Source of the DNA: Haplomitrium mnioides
Taxonomy: Eukaryota; Marchantiophyta; Haplomitriopsida; Calobryales
Reading direction: 5' to 3'
DNA length: 31,024 nt
Assembly (NCBI GenBank): GCA_049999725.1
Contig: JBNGIS010026238.1
Span: 1-31,024, forward strand
A model generated the notes under the pieces. That model searched no databases. It was not told the origin of the DNA and was given only the letters and a program-made list of their open reading frames with translations. Each line of letters begins with the position of its first letter. The first letter of the stretch is position 1. Made by a program: the position numbers and the translations under genes. Below, in pieces: positions 1 through 8,289 of the stretch.

Positions 1-3
1 AGT

Positions 4-160
4 GTTCTTACAACAAACTTTTCCACAAGTCAAGTAAAGAAGACTTCTTCAATGTTCTTACATAAAACTTTTCGACGCCTTAGTGAATAGAAGGAGCCTC
101 TCAGGGTTCCTATATCAAGGGAGGTATCCTAAATGAAGATAAGACGAGGTTTCACCTGAA
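4..160 (+). repeat. ~50-bp tandem repeat, element A 5' LTR
   Basis: Units begin with GTTCTTAC or GTTCCTAT at 4, 54 and 106. The 3' LTR copy shows units starting at 29618, 29671, 29721 and about 29774, so the window opens at the second unit. The first three units share a core of the type CAAACTTTTCCACAAGTCA; the last is much more diverged. Confidence 0.75.
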
Positions 161-170
161 GAACAAGGCA

Positions 171-450
171 CAGAAACAGTGACCTATCGACGGTTTGGCT
201 AGAAAGGGAAAAATGTGTCGAAACAGGAATATGTCAAAAATCTGTTGGGAGAAGAACGAGGGTGTCGAAATGGCAATCAATCGAAGGTCCGACAAGAGGA
301 GGGACAGATGGTGTCAAAATAGTGATATATCAAAGGTCTGGCCAGAAGGGGGACAAAATGCCGAAAATATATCAAAAGTCCGGTTAGAAGAGGATTGAGA
401 GAGCCGAAAGGGCGATAAACTCACAAGATGAGCCCACTTAAGAGGGTTCC
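171..450 (+). repeat. ~47-bp tandem array 1 in element A 5' LTR
   Basis: Six diverged units with anchor (C/T)CGAAA or similar begin near 171, 218, 265, 314, 361 and 404, giving steps of 47, 47, 49, 47 and 43. Each unit has the anchor, then a GTGA-type stretch, a TATCGA or TATCAA stretch, a TCCG or TCTGG stretch and AGAAGAGG. The same array occurs in the 3' LTR at about 29838-30110 and in the LTRs of B and C. Confidence 0.8.
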
Positions 451-540
451 GATCTGCCATCTGATGTGGAGATCCCCACTTAACAGGGTTCCGAATGACC
501 TCCCTAAGTGGAGAGGCCACTTAACATGGTTTCAATGGGG
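425..540 (+). repeat. ~42-bp CACTTAA tandem repeat in element A LTR
   Basis: Three imperfect units carry CCACTTAA followed by GGGTTCCGA or a near variant. The same unit appears at about 5240-5310 and 25405-25475 in element B, reversed near 12360-12432 and 19150-19225 in element C, and at 30100-30215 in A's 3' LTR. It always lies next to the ~48-bp array. Confidence 0.7.
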
Positions 541-554
541 GAACAACAAGAGGG

Positions 555-835
555 CTGAAACAAGGATATAGTGCAACTTCGGTATAAGAAGAAAGGATGC
601 TGATAGCAATTTATCAATGAACCAAGGAGAAGCAAGCAATGCTGAAATGACAATCTATCATTGGTTCGACAATGAGAAACGAGAAGGGATCAGCCGAAAG
701 GATGACGAATCATAGATCCAACTAGGGGAGAACTAAGGATGCCAAAGAGGCAATCTAGCGCAGATTTGATGCAAGAGGAAGCGGTGCGGAAAAGAGGATC
801 TATCACCGATCCAACGGGGGAAAAGATGGAAGTCT
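555..835 (+). repeat. ~47-bp tandem array 2 in element A 5' LTR
   Basis: Six more units of the same family begin near 555, 600, 642, 694, 742 and 787 (steps 45, 42, 52, 48, 45). Anchors are CTGAAA, CTGATA, CCGAAA, CCAAAG and CGGAAA. The matching array in the 3' LTR is at about 30227-30510. Confidence 0.75.
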
Positions 836-873
836 TCGTAGTTCTTATTCAGAGGGTGAGGACCTTGCGGATG

Positions 874-1183
874 ACGTGGCAACTGGGAAAGTCAGCGGGT
901 CAACGGGCGGTCAGTGTGACAATCCGCCTACCCTTTGCGGGGCGGCGTCAGACGATGTCACAGGAAATTTCATGGCACCTCCGTGGGACTCAGGAATTTG
1001 CAAGAATCTTATAGATTCCGTGGGCATCTTGGCCTTTGTGGACTACGTGGCACCTCAGCGGGACTTGGAAATCAGTGGGAATCTTACAAATTCCGCAAGA
1101 ATCGTGGGCTTTGCGGAAACGTGGCACTTTGAGGGAGTTTGTGGGATTCCTCGGAGTGTTCGCGGACCTCTGCGGAAACGTGG
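874..1183 (+). promoter_or_regulatory. Cluster of ACGTGG(C) motifs in element A LTR
   Basis: ACGTGGC occurs at 874-880, 1045-1051 and 1119-1125, and ACGTGG at 1178-1183. ACGTGGC is the core of plant ABRE/G-box elements bound by bZIP proteins. The motif recurs in the LTRs of B and C, often after TTCGGATG or GGAA. Regulatory activity is inferred only. The motif may simply be part of the repeat unit. Confidence 0.4.
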
Positions 1184-1232
1184 TGCTGCATCTCAAAGGA
1201 TCCTTCGAATCAATAGTCAATTTCGAAACAAA

Positions 1233-1352
1233 CCTTGAAATTACCATCAAATTTGTGTCGAGTCCTTGTCCCCTTGCCAAATTAAGCCAAGACCTTGAAA
1301 TTACCATCAAATCTATGCCAAGCTTCATTGCCCTGCAAAATTAAGTAGAGCG
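1233..1352 (+). repeat. 60-bp two-copy tandem duplication in element A LTR
   Basis: CCTTGAAATTACCATCA begins at 1233 and again at 1293, and both copies end near an AAATTAAG segment. The 3' LTR has the same pair at 30908 and 30968 (one base changed in the second), so the duplication predates insertion of A. Confidence 0.8.
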
Positions 1353-1474
1353 CTTGGAGTTTGCATTCTATGATTAGCGCCAAGTCTGTTCGGATCTACA
1401 CCCATTTTCCATCTATCAAGCATCCAAATCGCTGAGAAGGGAAAAAATGACAAGCATGAAGGAATTTGCGCGCC

Positions 1475-1490
1475 GGGGGGGGGGGGGGGG
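1475..1490 (+). repeat. 16-base G homopolymer
   Basis: An uninterrupted run of 16 G is followed by TAATA. The related position in element B's LTRs has shorter G runs (6 G near 6842-6847, 8 G at 27001-27008) followed by TATACC or TAATACC. The run is therefore a conserved position with variable length. Exact length is prone to sequencing error. Confidence 0.85.
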
Positions 1491-2295
1491 TAATAAATCG
1501 ATACTCTACAATGTTTGAGGGGTTGATTGTGGATGCAAACTTGCAAGTCGTGAGAACGATAGCAGAAAGGAAGACATACGAGAGAGGGAGGACATATTTC
1601 TTGAAGCTTAACTTGAAGCAGGTGAACTCGAGTAGGGGGCTAGCATGGGTGGAGGTGGACTAGAGGGGCGCTGGGAATTGGTGAGCGGGGAGCTTTAGAA
1701 GCTCAAGCAATTTGGGTGTACTCATCACTACGGGTGGACTAGCATCGGAGGTGGATTGATACTTGAAGGCGGAAGGAATTTTGGGTTGTTCTGAAATCAG
1801 AGAGGCTGCCAAAGTGGGATCTATAGGGTTGTCTCAGTGTTGCCTGTGCAGGAGCAACAATCCCATAAACGTTAAGAGGGCGTTTCTGGTTTGTTCTCTC
1901 AAGGGAAGTCAAGGAAGAGTAGCTGCATTCGTGCCCACGTACAGTGTAAGAAGATCTACCAAAGCTTTGGGGTGGAGTGGGTAACCAGCAGTCGAGAGGA
2001 CTGTCTTCCAGAGGTGGAAGTTAAACAAGACCTCTTTCGATCTTGAGGAAGTAAATTCAGGGCTTCTCATGATGGAAGTTAAAAAACTATCTCGATAAGG
2101 GTGCGTGGGTGGAATTGGGAAGTGTGATTGGAATTGCTATAGTAGAGATCAGGAGGCAAAAGAATGTGGTAAAGCTTGGATCTTAGGAAAGCCAGATGAG
2201 CTACAAAGGGAAGAGAGAAATGGAGTATTGAGAGTACAAGCTTGTGTTGCAGAGGTTGTACCAAGTCAAAGGATCATTGGTAGAGTGTATCTTGG

Positions 2296-2311
2296 GTGTG
2301 TGTGTGTGTGT
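2296..2311 (+). repeat. (TG)n microsatellite in element A LTR
   Basis: A short TG run is followed by TTCGTGGGTGTGTTGGTTTT. Similar GT-rich runs mark the start of the 3' untranslated region of all three elements (about 4265, 24570 and 13260-13282). Confidence 0.6.
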
Positions 2312-2758
2312 TCGTGGGTGTGTTGGTTTTGTATTATGCTTGTATTTCCTGAAAAGACACTTCAGATCCAAAGTGAACAGGATCTCAGCTCAGCAAGAAT
2401 CCAAGAATCAGCCTTAGATGGTAAGGTAGTACAGTGGACAAGTCCCCTGTATAATTCAAATGTTAGGGCTTGATCTTATATTGTAAAACTTTGAGTCTGG
2501 ATCCTATTTTGGATCCTTGGAATCCACTTTGGAATTTGATCAGAAAAGCTTTTGAGTTGTGTATGAATGTCTGAATGAAGAAGTGAACAAGGAGAAGGGT
2601 CTATAAGGTGAGAAGGAACATCCTTAAGGCCTTAGAGTGATAACTTGGAGTGGGGCCATCTCATAAAAGAACCTGAACCCCATATATATCTGCCTTTTCC
2701 TTCCAAAGAGCAGTCTTTGGGGGTTAACGCTCGAAGGAGGGGGCTGACATACATTTTT

Positions 2759-2777
2759 TGGCGTTAGAAGGAGGGCA
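2759..2777 (+). promoter_or_regulatory. Element A primer-binding site
   Basis: TGGCGTTAGAAGGAGGGCA lies 9 bases after the LTR end at 2749. It aligns with the sites of B (8219) and C (16078, minus strand), which begin TGGTGCTAG and TGGCGCTAG. A TGG start, complementary to the CCA of a tRNA 3' end, is standard. I cannot assign the tRNA from memory. Confidence 0.8.
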
Positions 2778-2859
2778 AAGATTTGCAAAAACCTGAGACC
2801 AACTCAAAACCAAGTTATCATCTTGCAAAGGAGTCAAAGTTTTCCTCTCCATTCCGGGA

Positions 2860-3852
2860 ATGGGCTATAACCACACGCAAAGGAAAAGACGGGCTAAGTA
2901 TGTATCTGAATACCCTTCTAATAGTTCAAGTAGCAATGAGGAAATAGAGGAGAGCTCTGCATCTACCTTGGAAAGTGACAGTGACTCTAATAGTAGCAAC
3001 TCTAATGATCATAGATCTTCAAGAAGGAAGAAGCAGAGAAAGGAGCGAAAGATGAAGAGGGCTGCCACAGAAAAGGAAGCTTGCTTAGTGGAATTGAGTT
3101 CAAAGGTAGAGGTAATGCAAGCCCTCCTTGTGAGCATCAAGCCAAATCTAGAGAAGGGGGCATGTACCTCCCAAGTTAAACAACTAGATGGGTGGGTCGC
3201 AACCAGACCCACAAAAATGATAGCTATAGTGTGTTGGAATTGTGGTCAGGCTGGGCATGTTTCTTCCAACTGCCCGGAACCATGGGGGCAAATGGATGGG
3301 TATCCAATCGCCCTACATTCCCAGCATGAAGAGGGGGTAGCAACCTAGATAAAGGAGGAAACCTCTGACTCAGAGGATTGTTTTCGGTTGGTAACCAAAT
3401 CAGGATCCAAGTCCCACAAGAAGGGCAAGCACAAGAAAGGGCGAAAGGCCAAAAAGTATGTGCCTCAAATGTTGCTATTCCTCAGTGATTCTGACTACAA
3501 AAGGGAAAACCCCACATGGTTCTATCTGACACAATAGGAAAATGTGGGAGAACTGCAAGAGGCTTTAGAGGCAACCAAGGAGAAGGCTGTGGTCAAAGAG
3601 TTAGAAGAATTTATAGCAGAGATGCAAACACCTACTCACTACATCATTCAAGATGAAGTAGAAGAAGCAGAACTAGAAGGGAGGGAATCCACAAAAATGT
3701 CGAGGGGCATGGTGATGGTCAACCAGATCAAGCTGGCAAGGAGCATGGGAGCCAAATCTGGGGCGGAGGAGTCAATGGAGAATCAGTTGACAAGGATGGT
3801 TTTATCTTGGAACCCAAAGCAAAAGGGGAGTGGACCATGCCGTACCCATTAG
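2860..3852 (+). pseudogene. Element A gag remnant (acidic/Lys-rich segment, zinc knuckle, protease-linker region)
   Basis: One frame runs from ATG 2860 to the stop at 3850-3852, broken by TAG at 3346 and 3535. It starts where the acidic/serine-rich and lysine-rich part of B's gag would be (SSSSNEEIEESS, then RRKKQRKERK). It has a single CCHC zinc knuckle, CWNCGQAGHVSSNC, near codon 125. The part after the first stop aligns with the post-knuckle region of B and C (DCFRLVTKSGSK; DSDYKRENPTWFY), and VNQIKLA aligns with VNQIEL downstream of B's protease. The capsid region, two other zinc knuckles and the protease core are missing. It likely encoded an RNA-binding gag fragment. The true start is uncertain; this ATG is the first in frame after the PBS. 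Confidence 0.75.
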
Positions 3853-4175
3853 AGTTTGAACTCCATCAAATAAAGGAGGAGAAGCCATCTTAGATGGAAG
3901 ATTGCAGCCTAGAGGACCAGAAGTTATCGAAAGTTGAACCTCATCTCGAGCCAGAGAAGGAGCTATACTTGAGCCAACCAAATAATCTTGCTGTCATGGA
4001 AGAAAATGTAACAGGCAACCTAACTGCAACCAACGTTGTATATAGTTGTATTCTTATAAACCTTGTGTACAGTACCTTTGTTTGTTCTTGTTTTTTTATT
4101 TGTTCCCTTAGTGTGTTGTGTGAGTACCCCAAGGCTAGGGGAGGAAGGCCAGCAGAGTGGTCTGATGTTGTATAG
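3828..4175 (+). pseudogene. Coding-like C-terminal tail of element A, unknown
   Basis: In the frame one base behind the gag remnant, reading continues from about 3828 as protein-like sequence (EWTMPYPLEFELHQIKEE), with a TAG at 3891-3893, and then runs open to TAG 4173-4175. The segment is rich in Glu, Leu and Pro, then turns hydrophobic near 4030-4110, where the DNA is T-rich. I find nothing like it in B or C. It could be the true C-terminus of A's gag after a frameshift, a captured piece of host sequence, or chance. No function can be given. Confidence 0.35.
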
Positions 4176-4426
4176 ATTGGATGTCCATCTTGATTAAAAA
4201 AAAATTTACTCAACTTTTGTATAGGACCTAGGGAAGAATTTGAAGCTTTGACTATGTACTAGAATGTGTGTGTTTTTCGGTAATTTCTTTCTAGTGGTTG
4301 TTAGTTTTGTTTTCTAAATTTTACCTCCAGCTAGAGCAACAACGACAATGCGCAAAGCTACAAGGTTAACCCACTGAAGGCTAGACAGGTGTTCGCAGTG
4401 ACACTTCACATTTAAAAGGGGAGTAA
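4176..4426 (+). other. Element A 3' untranslated region and polypurine tract
   Basis: A GT-rich stretch (4265-4275) opens a region that matches the 3' untranslated regions of B and C. The shared end is of the form CGCAGTGACACTTCACA, then a purine run AAAAGGGGAG at 4414-4423 just before the LTR start at 4427. The equivalents are AGAGGGAG in B and GAAGGGGGAG in C. The purine run is the expected plus-strand primer. Confidence 0.75.
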
Positions 4427-4557
4427 TGTTAGTCGGGTGTTAAGGTACTTCATGCAAAATTTTCATAAAAATTGCCTCCAATGTACATAAACAGGGCTCA
4501 AGACATGCAAAGGAGTAAGTAAAAATAAAAGGATAGAGATAGAAAGAAATAAAACTA
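4427..4557 (+). repeat. Element A 3' LTR, first fragment
   Basis: It begins TGTTAGTC, the imperfect inverse of the 5' LTR end GGCTGACA, directly after the polypurine tract. It is cut at 4557 by the insertion of element B and continues at 28322. Confidence 0.85.
4553..4557. repeat. Target site duplication of element B (left)
   Basis: AACTA immediately precedes the TGTCAG start of B. The identical AACTA follows the B end at 28317-28321. Five bases is the usual size for Ty3/gypsy integrases. Confidence 0.93.
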
Positions 4558-5345
4558 TGTCAGCCAGCAATTCAGGTACCTAAAGTAGAATTCAGGAAAT
4601 CGGAAGCATCTCTAGCACAATGGCCTTTGGCAAGTGTGAAGGCCTCTCAAGAGCCACGGATTACTCTCAAACAGCTAGTAAAGAGCAGGGCAAATGATTC
4701 CTAGGAGGAAAACAAGATCATGGTGGAAGGATGAGAAGAGAATAGTGATCGCCAGCCAGGGGAGGGGTCCCATTTCAAAATCCGAAGCAGGCCAGCGAGA
4801 ATCTGTGGGCCTCAAGAGGATGCGAGGATTGAGGCCGAGTAGGGGAGAAGGGAACACCCACTCCAGGCAAAGTGATCCGAGAAGGAAGAATGGATCCATA
4901 AGCAGAAATCCGAAGCCACTCAGAGGAGGCAGATCGTAGACTTTTCCTGTAGCGGCCACAAATCAGGAAGCAAGGATCGGGGACGAAATGAGGAGGCGAG
5001 ATCGTCACAAGGGCGAGCTAGGCGAGGGAAGGGGGACGCCTCGATCCCGCAAGCGGCAGCGCGCTCTACAAGGGTCGATCGAGCTCTTTCTTTGAATCCA
5101 CGGATCTTAGCAGAAACGTGGAGTTCCCTGAACGCCCTATGGGATTCCACGAAAACGTGGCATCTCGGGAGCGGTTCACATGATTCTACGGAAGACGTGG
5201 CAGCTCCAAGGAGCCCGAAGATCTACGGGAAGCCGCCTTCCTAAGTAGGGATCCTGCTTAACAGGGTTCCGATCCGTCTTACGACGTGGGGACCCCACTT
5301 AACAGGGATCCACAAAGAGTCCAACCGGGGAGCGAGGAGGAAGAC

Positions 5346-5828
5346 CCGAAATGGTGACATATCGTGGGTTTGGCCGAAGGAAAATGGAAGAGTGCCAGAA
5401 AGGTGATTTATCGGAGATCCGAGCGGAAGAGGATCGAGGAAGCCGAAGGGGTGACTTAGCGTGGATCCGATAAGAGGAAAGCAGAGGAGAGCTGAAAGGG
5501 GGACAAATCACTGAACGTTCTGACAAAGAGCGAGTGGAGGCAAAAAGGCGACTTATCGGCGATCCGATCCAAAGAAGAGTGGCAGTGCTGAAACAGTGAT
5601 CCATCGCAAACCGTCCAACGGGAAGTACGCTGAGCCAAAAGGGCGATATGGCGCCGATTTGGTTGGGAGGAACGAGGGGTACACCGAAAAGGCAATGTAT
5701 CGACAAATTGGCGAGCAAGATGAAGTCGGCCGGAAAATCAAGTTAACACAGGTGCGACCGACGGAGAAGCAAGCGGCGCCGAAAGGGTGATTCTTTGCAG
5801 CTTCGGCATGACCAAGGGACAAAATTCA
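5346..5828 (+). repeat. ~48-bp tandem array, ten units, element B 5' LTR
   Basis: Anchors of the type CCGAAA, CCAGAA, CTGAAA or CCAAAA occur at 5346, 5395, 5443, 5492, 5541, 5588, 5635, 5684, 5730 and 5779. The steps are 49, 48, 49, 49, 47, 47, 49, 46 and 49. Most units then carry GGTGA or GGCGA, TTATCG or a variant, a GATCCGA-like part and AAGAGGA. Units are strongly diverged from each other, but the period is regular. The same array is in the 3' LTR (25509-25990). Confidence 0.85.
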
Positions 5829-6142
5829 ATGAGGTACAGCTGCAGCATCGGAAAGTTCGACAGAGGGGCGAACGGTCCAAAGGGGCCTTGTAGTTCTTAT
5901 ATCGAGCTTTCAGAAAAGTTGACGAAGAGAGCCTCGGGCGCGCACATAGTTCTTAATTTGAAGGAATGACGAAACAACAACATCGGCACAAGTTCTTACT
6001 CGGCAAGCGAAGGGAGTCTGCAGAGGATCTTCGGATGACGTGGCAAACGCAGGAAGTCCGTAGTGGTACTTTGGATGATGTGGCGAGCGCAAGGAGTCCA
6101 TGGAGCGTTTCGGAAATGTGGACGAAGGAGAGGGAAGTCCAC

Positions 6143-6515
6143 GGGTCAACTTCGGAAGAGGGGTCTGCGCAACAGTCTGTTTACCCCCTTGTGGGGCGGC
6201 GTTGGGCGACGACCTTTGGACGACGTGGCACCTTGAGATGCGAGGAGGGGATTCCGTGGGTCAACTTTGGAAGGAAGTCAATCGACGATTTGCCTACCCC
6301 TTTGCGGGGCTGTGTCGGACGGCGCCTTTCGGATCACGTGGTGACTCGAGGAGCCTCAAGCAAAGTCAGAGGACACGAGGCAGCAGGTGAGAGCTTATCG
6401 GACCTCGGGCCACGAGCAGGTCAACTTCGGAGAGGAGGGTCAGCACGATGGTCAGCCTACCCCCTTGCGGAGCAACGTGAGATGGCACTGCAGCGGATGA
6501 CATGGCGCGTGGAGA
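6143..6515 (+). repeat. Three-unit GC-hairpin repeat, element B 5' LTR
   Basis: Units start with GGGTCAAC or AGGTCAAC at 6143, 6258 and 6418 (steps 115 and 160). Each continues with TTCGGA or TTTGGA, a GCCTACCCC(T/C)TTGCGGGG-type segment and an ACGTGG or ATGG-like segment. The segment can fold as CCCC-TTTG-CGGGG (best at 6295-6310). Matching units are at about 26300-26680, reversed in C at about 11235-11560 and 18035-18340, and in A near 900-960. Confidence 0.75.
6335..6340. promoter_or_regulatory. G-box CACGTG in element B LTR
   Basis: A perfect CACGTG palindrome lies at a position where sister units have GACGTG. It belongs to a wider set of ACGTGG motifs in this LTR (5116, 5155, 5195, 6038, 6223). 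Function is inferred from motif identity only. Confidence 0.35.
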
Positions 6516-7588
6516 ACGACTTGGGATCTGCGAGGGAATCTTTGGCGATTTCGTGAGCTGGGGTCCGCGGGTAACTTCGGAACTCTATTCCGAAGAACCG
6601 TTCGGACTTGGCTCCCCAAGAATCTGTGGAATCTCGACCCACGAGATTCTTTGGACTCCCCGTAACATTACCGTTGTACTTGGATTTTCCTAACCGCCTG
6701 ACAAGACACACGGTGCCTCCTCCCATTCTGTTGTAACGGGAATAACGACTGCAAGAGACACGCGTCGTCACCTCCTAATCCGAGCCAACGGGATTAATGA
6801 CTATTCATTGGATTGGGCTCGCAGGATCAGTGCGCGTGCAAGGGGGGTATACCTCGATGGCCTTTGAATTCATTCAGGTTGATGCATGAGCGATTGCAAG
6901 AAGCGACAACGACCGTAAGACAAAGAATTGCACATGGTAAGACAAGAGTGAGGATTCAGTGAGGAGCTACGTGAAGTGTGTGAACTAGCTCTAGAGGACC
7001 AGGGGGATTCGGAGGTGGACTAGAGGGGCGTCGAGAATCGCAGAGTGAGGAGCTCTGGATGCTCGTGCAATCCAAGTGAACTCGTCCTTGCTGGTGGACC
7101 AGAGTGGAGGTGGACCGATACAATAGTTTGAAGGGATTCTGACCTGCTGAGATCTAAAGAGAGGCTGCCAAGTGAGGAGCTTGGAGTTGTCTTGGCATGT
7201 CCTTGTGCAAGTGCATCAGCCCAGAGTGTTCGGAGTACACTCTGGTGTGATTCTTCAAGTGGAGTTGAGAGGGAGGGAGGGGGGCTAAATAAGTGCTTGT
7301 GCACTGCGCGGGATGACCCGTCGAGGCTCGCGGGTGGAGTGAGCTACCTGCAATCGGGAAGGCTGTCTCCTCAGAGGTGGGAGTGAAAGAAATCTTCTTT
7401 CGATCTTGAGGAAGTAAATCAAGGGCTTCTAGCAATGGAAGTAGAAAACTATCTGGAGAGAAGGGTGTGTGGGTAAGTTGTTGGAAGGTTGGGCTGCAGG
7501 TTGTGAGGCAGCAAGGATTCAAAAGGGAGGTAACAGTTGGTGGAAACCTAGAGGGCCTTCAAGAACTCTATTTCTCTTGCAAATATTG

Positions 7589-7595
7589 TATAAAG
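7589..7595 (+). promoter_or_regulatory. Candidate TATA box of element B 5' LTR
   Basis: TATAAAG lies in a stretch conserved in the 3' LTR (27695-27701). If used, it gives a U3 of about 3 kb and about 0.6 kb of R plus U5, sensible for a large LTR. At the aligned site element C has GTACAAA instead. Confidence 0.45.
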
Positions 7596-8218
7596 TGTTT
7601 GTATATATGTGTAGTTAGATTTCCTTTCTGCAAGTGTGTTCTAGAGATTCATTAGATTAGGAGGTATCATACAAGTTGAGCAGACCTTAGGATAGCTCTG
7701 AAGGGGGAGTCCGATCCCTTGACACAGTTCTGATAGCCTAAGGGTGAATGCTCTCTGCCTTTGATCCTGTAGGATAGTTTAAGAGTTAGATCATATTATG
7801 ATAACTAGGAAAATTAGTTGTATCAATTCTGTAACAACCCTGAGAGGGGGAGTCGAGTCCTAATTTGTTGAACATTGGTGCAGGTCACAGCACCCATTCT
7901 GCCCCAAGCACAAATAAGATGGCAAGGCCTAAGTCATTGGGTCCTTTGAATAAAGTGGAAGAATTACTCAAAGCATAGCTGGAGGGTCATGGATATGGAC
8001 CTAGAGATGTTTGAGTAACTGACTTGAGTGCAACCAAAAGAGAATGAGTGGTGTGTTAAAGGCAGGAAAAGAAAGGGAGAATCCTTAGAGCTTGAAAGTG
8101 GTAACTGGCAAGGGGCCATCTCAAAAAAGAACCTGAAGGCCCACAATCTTACCTCCCCTACCTTCGAAGAGGCGACTGAGAAGGTTAAGGCCTAGAACAG
8201 GGGAGCGACATGAATTTT

Positions 8219-8237
8219 TGGTGCTAGAAGGAGGGCC
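8219..8237 (+). promoter_or_regulatory. Element B primer-binding site
   Basis: TGGTGCTAGAAGGAGGGCC starts 9 bases after the LTR end (8210). It differs from the C site by one base (TGGT versus TGGC). Confidence 0.85.
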
Positions 8238-8289
8238 AAAGAATTGGAGAAACCTAAGACCAACCCGGACCAGAGACACCGCTTTGTGC

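Larger units (their letters stand above)
1..2749 (+). repeat. Element A 5' LTR (right ~2.75 kb)
   Basis: The first ~1350 bases match the end of the window (offset about 29,668), with roughly 7% mismatches by hand over the first 250 bases. The LTR ends with GGCTGACA at 2749, complementary to its start (TGTTAGTC at 4427). It holds tandem arrays of ~50 bp (4 to about 160) and ~48 bp (171-450 and 555-835), a ~42-bp CACTTAA repeat (425-540), ACGTGG motifs (874, 1045, 1119, 1178), a 60-bp duplication (1233-1352), a 16-base G run (1475-1490) and a TG run (2296-2311). From about 1640 on it is recognisably related to the LTR of element B near 7010-8210. The small open frames in it are not conserved and I do not call them genes. 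Confidence 0.9.
4558..8210 (+). repeat. Element B 5' LTR
   Basis: It starts TGTCAGCCAGC and ends GGAGCGACA, matching the 3' LTR at 24722-28316. A hand comparison of the first ~215 bases finds about 13 mismatches, mostly transitions. Contents in order: ACGTGG motifs (5116, 5155, 5195), a CACTTAA repeat (5240-5310), a ten-unit ~48-bp array (5346-5828), a GTTCTTA-containing region (5890-6000), ACGTGGC-linked short repeats (6030-6140), three GC-hairpin units (6143-6515), TATAAAG (7589-7595) and the U5-like end. Open frames of up to 196 codons here are broken in the 3' LTR and look like chance. Confidence 0.95.

Noticed and set aside
4030-4120. Hydrophobic stretch in A's tail as an env-like membrane segment.
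   Set aside because: It coincides with T-rich DNA, has no signal peptide or second hydrophobic region, and nothing similar is found in B or C.
5346-5828. Regular ~48-bp spacing could suggest a CRISPR array.
   Set aside because: Units are diverged along their whole length, with no identical repeats alternating with unique spacers and no cas genes. It lies inside a plant LTR.
5966-6556. 196-codon open frame on the plus strand in B's 5' LTR.
   Set aside because: It overlaps the tandem units, the 3' LTR copy is broken, and the product has no family-like pattern.
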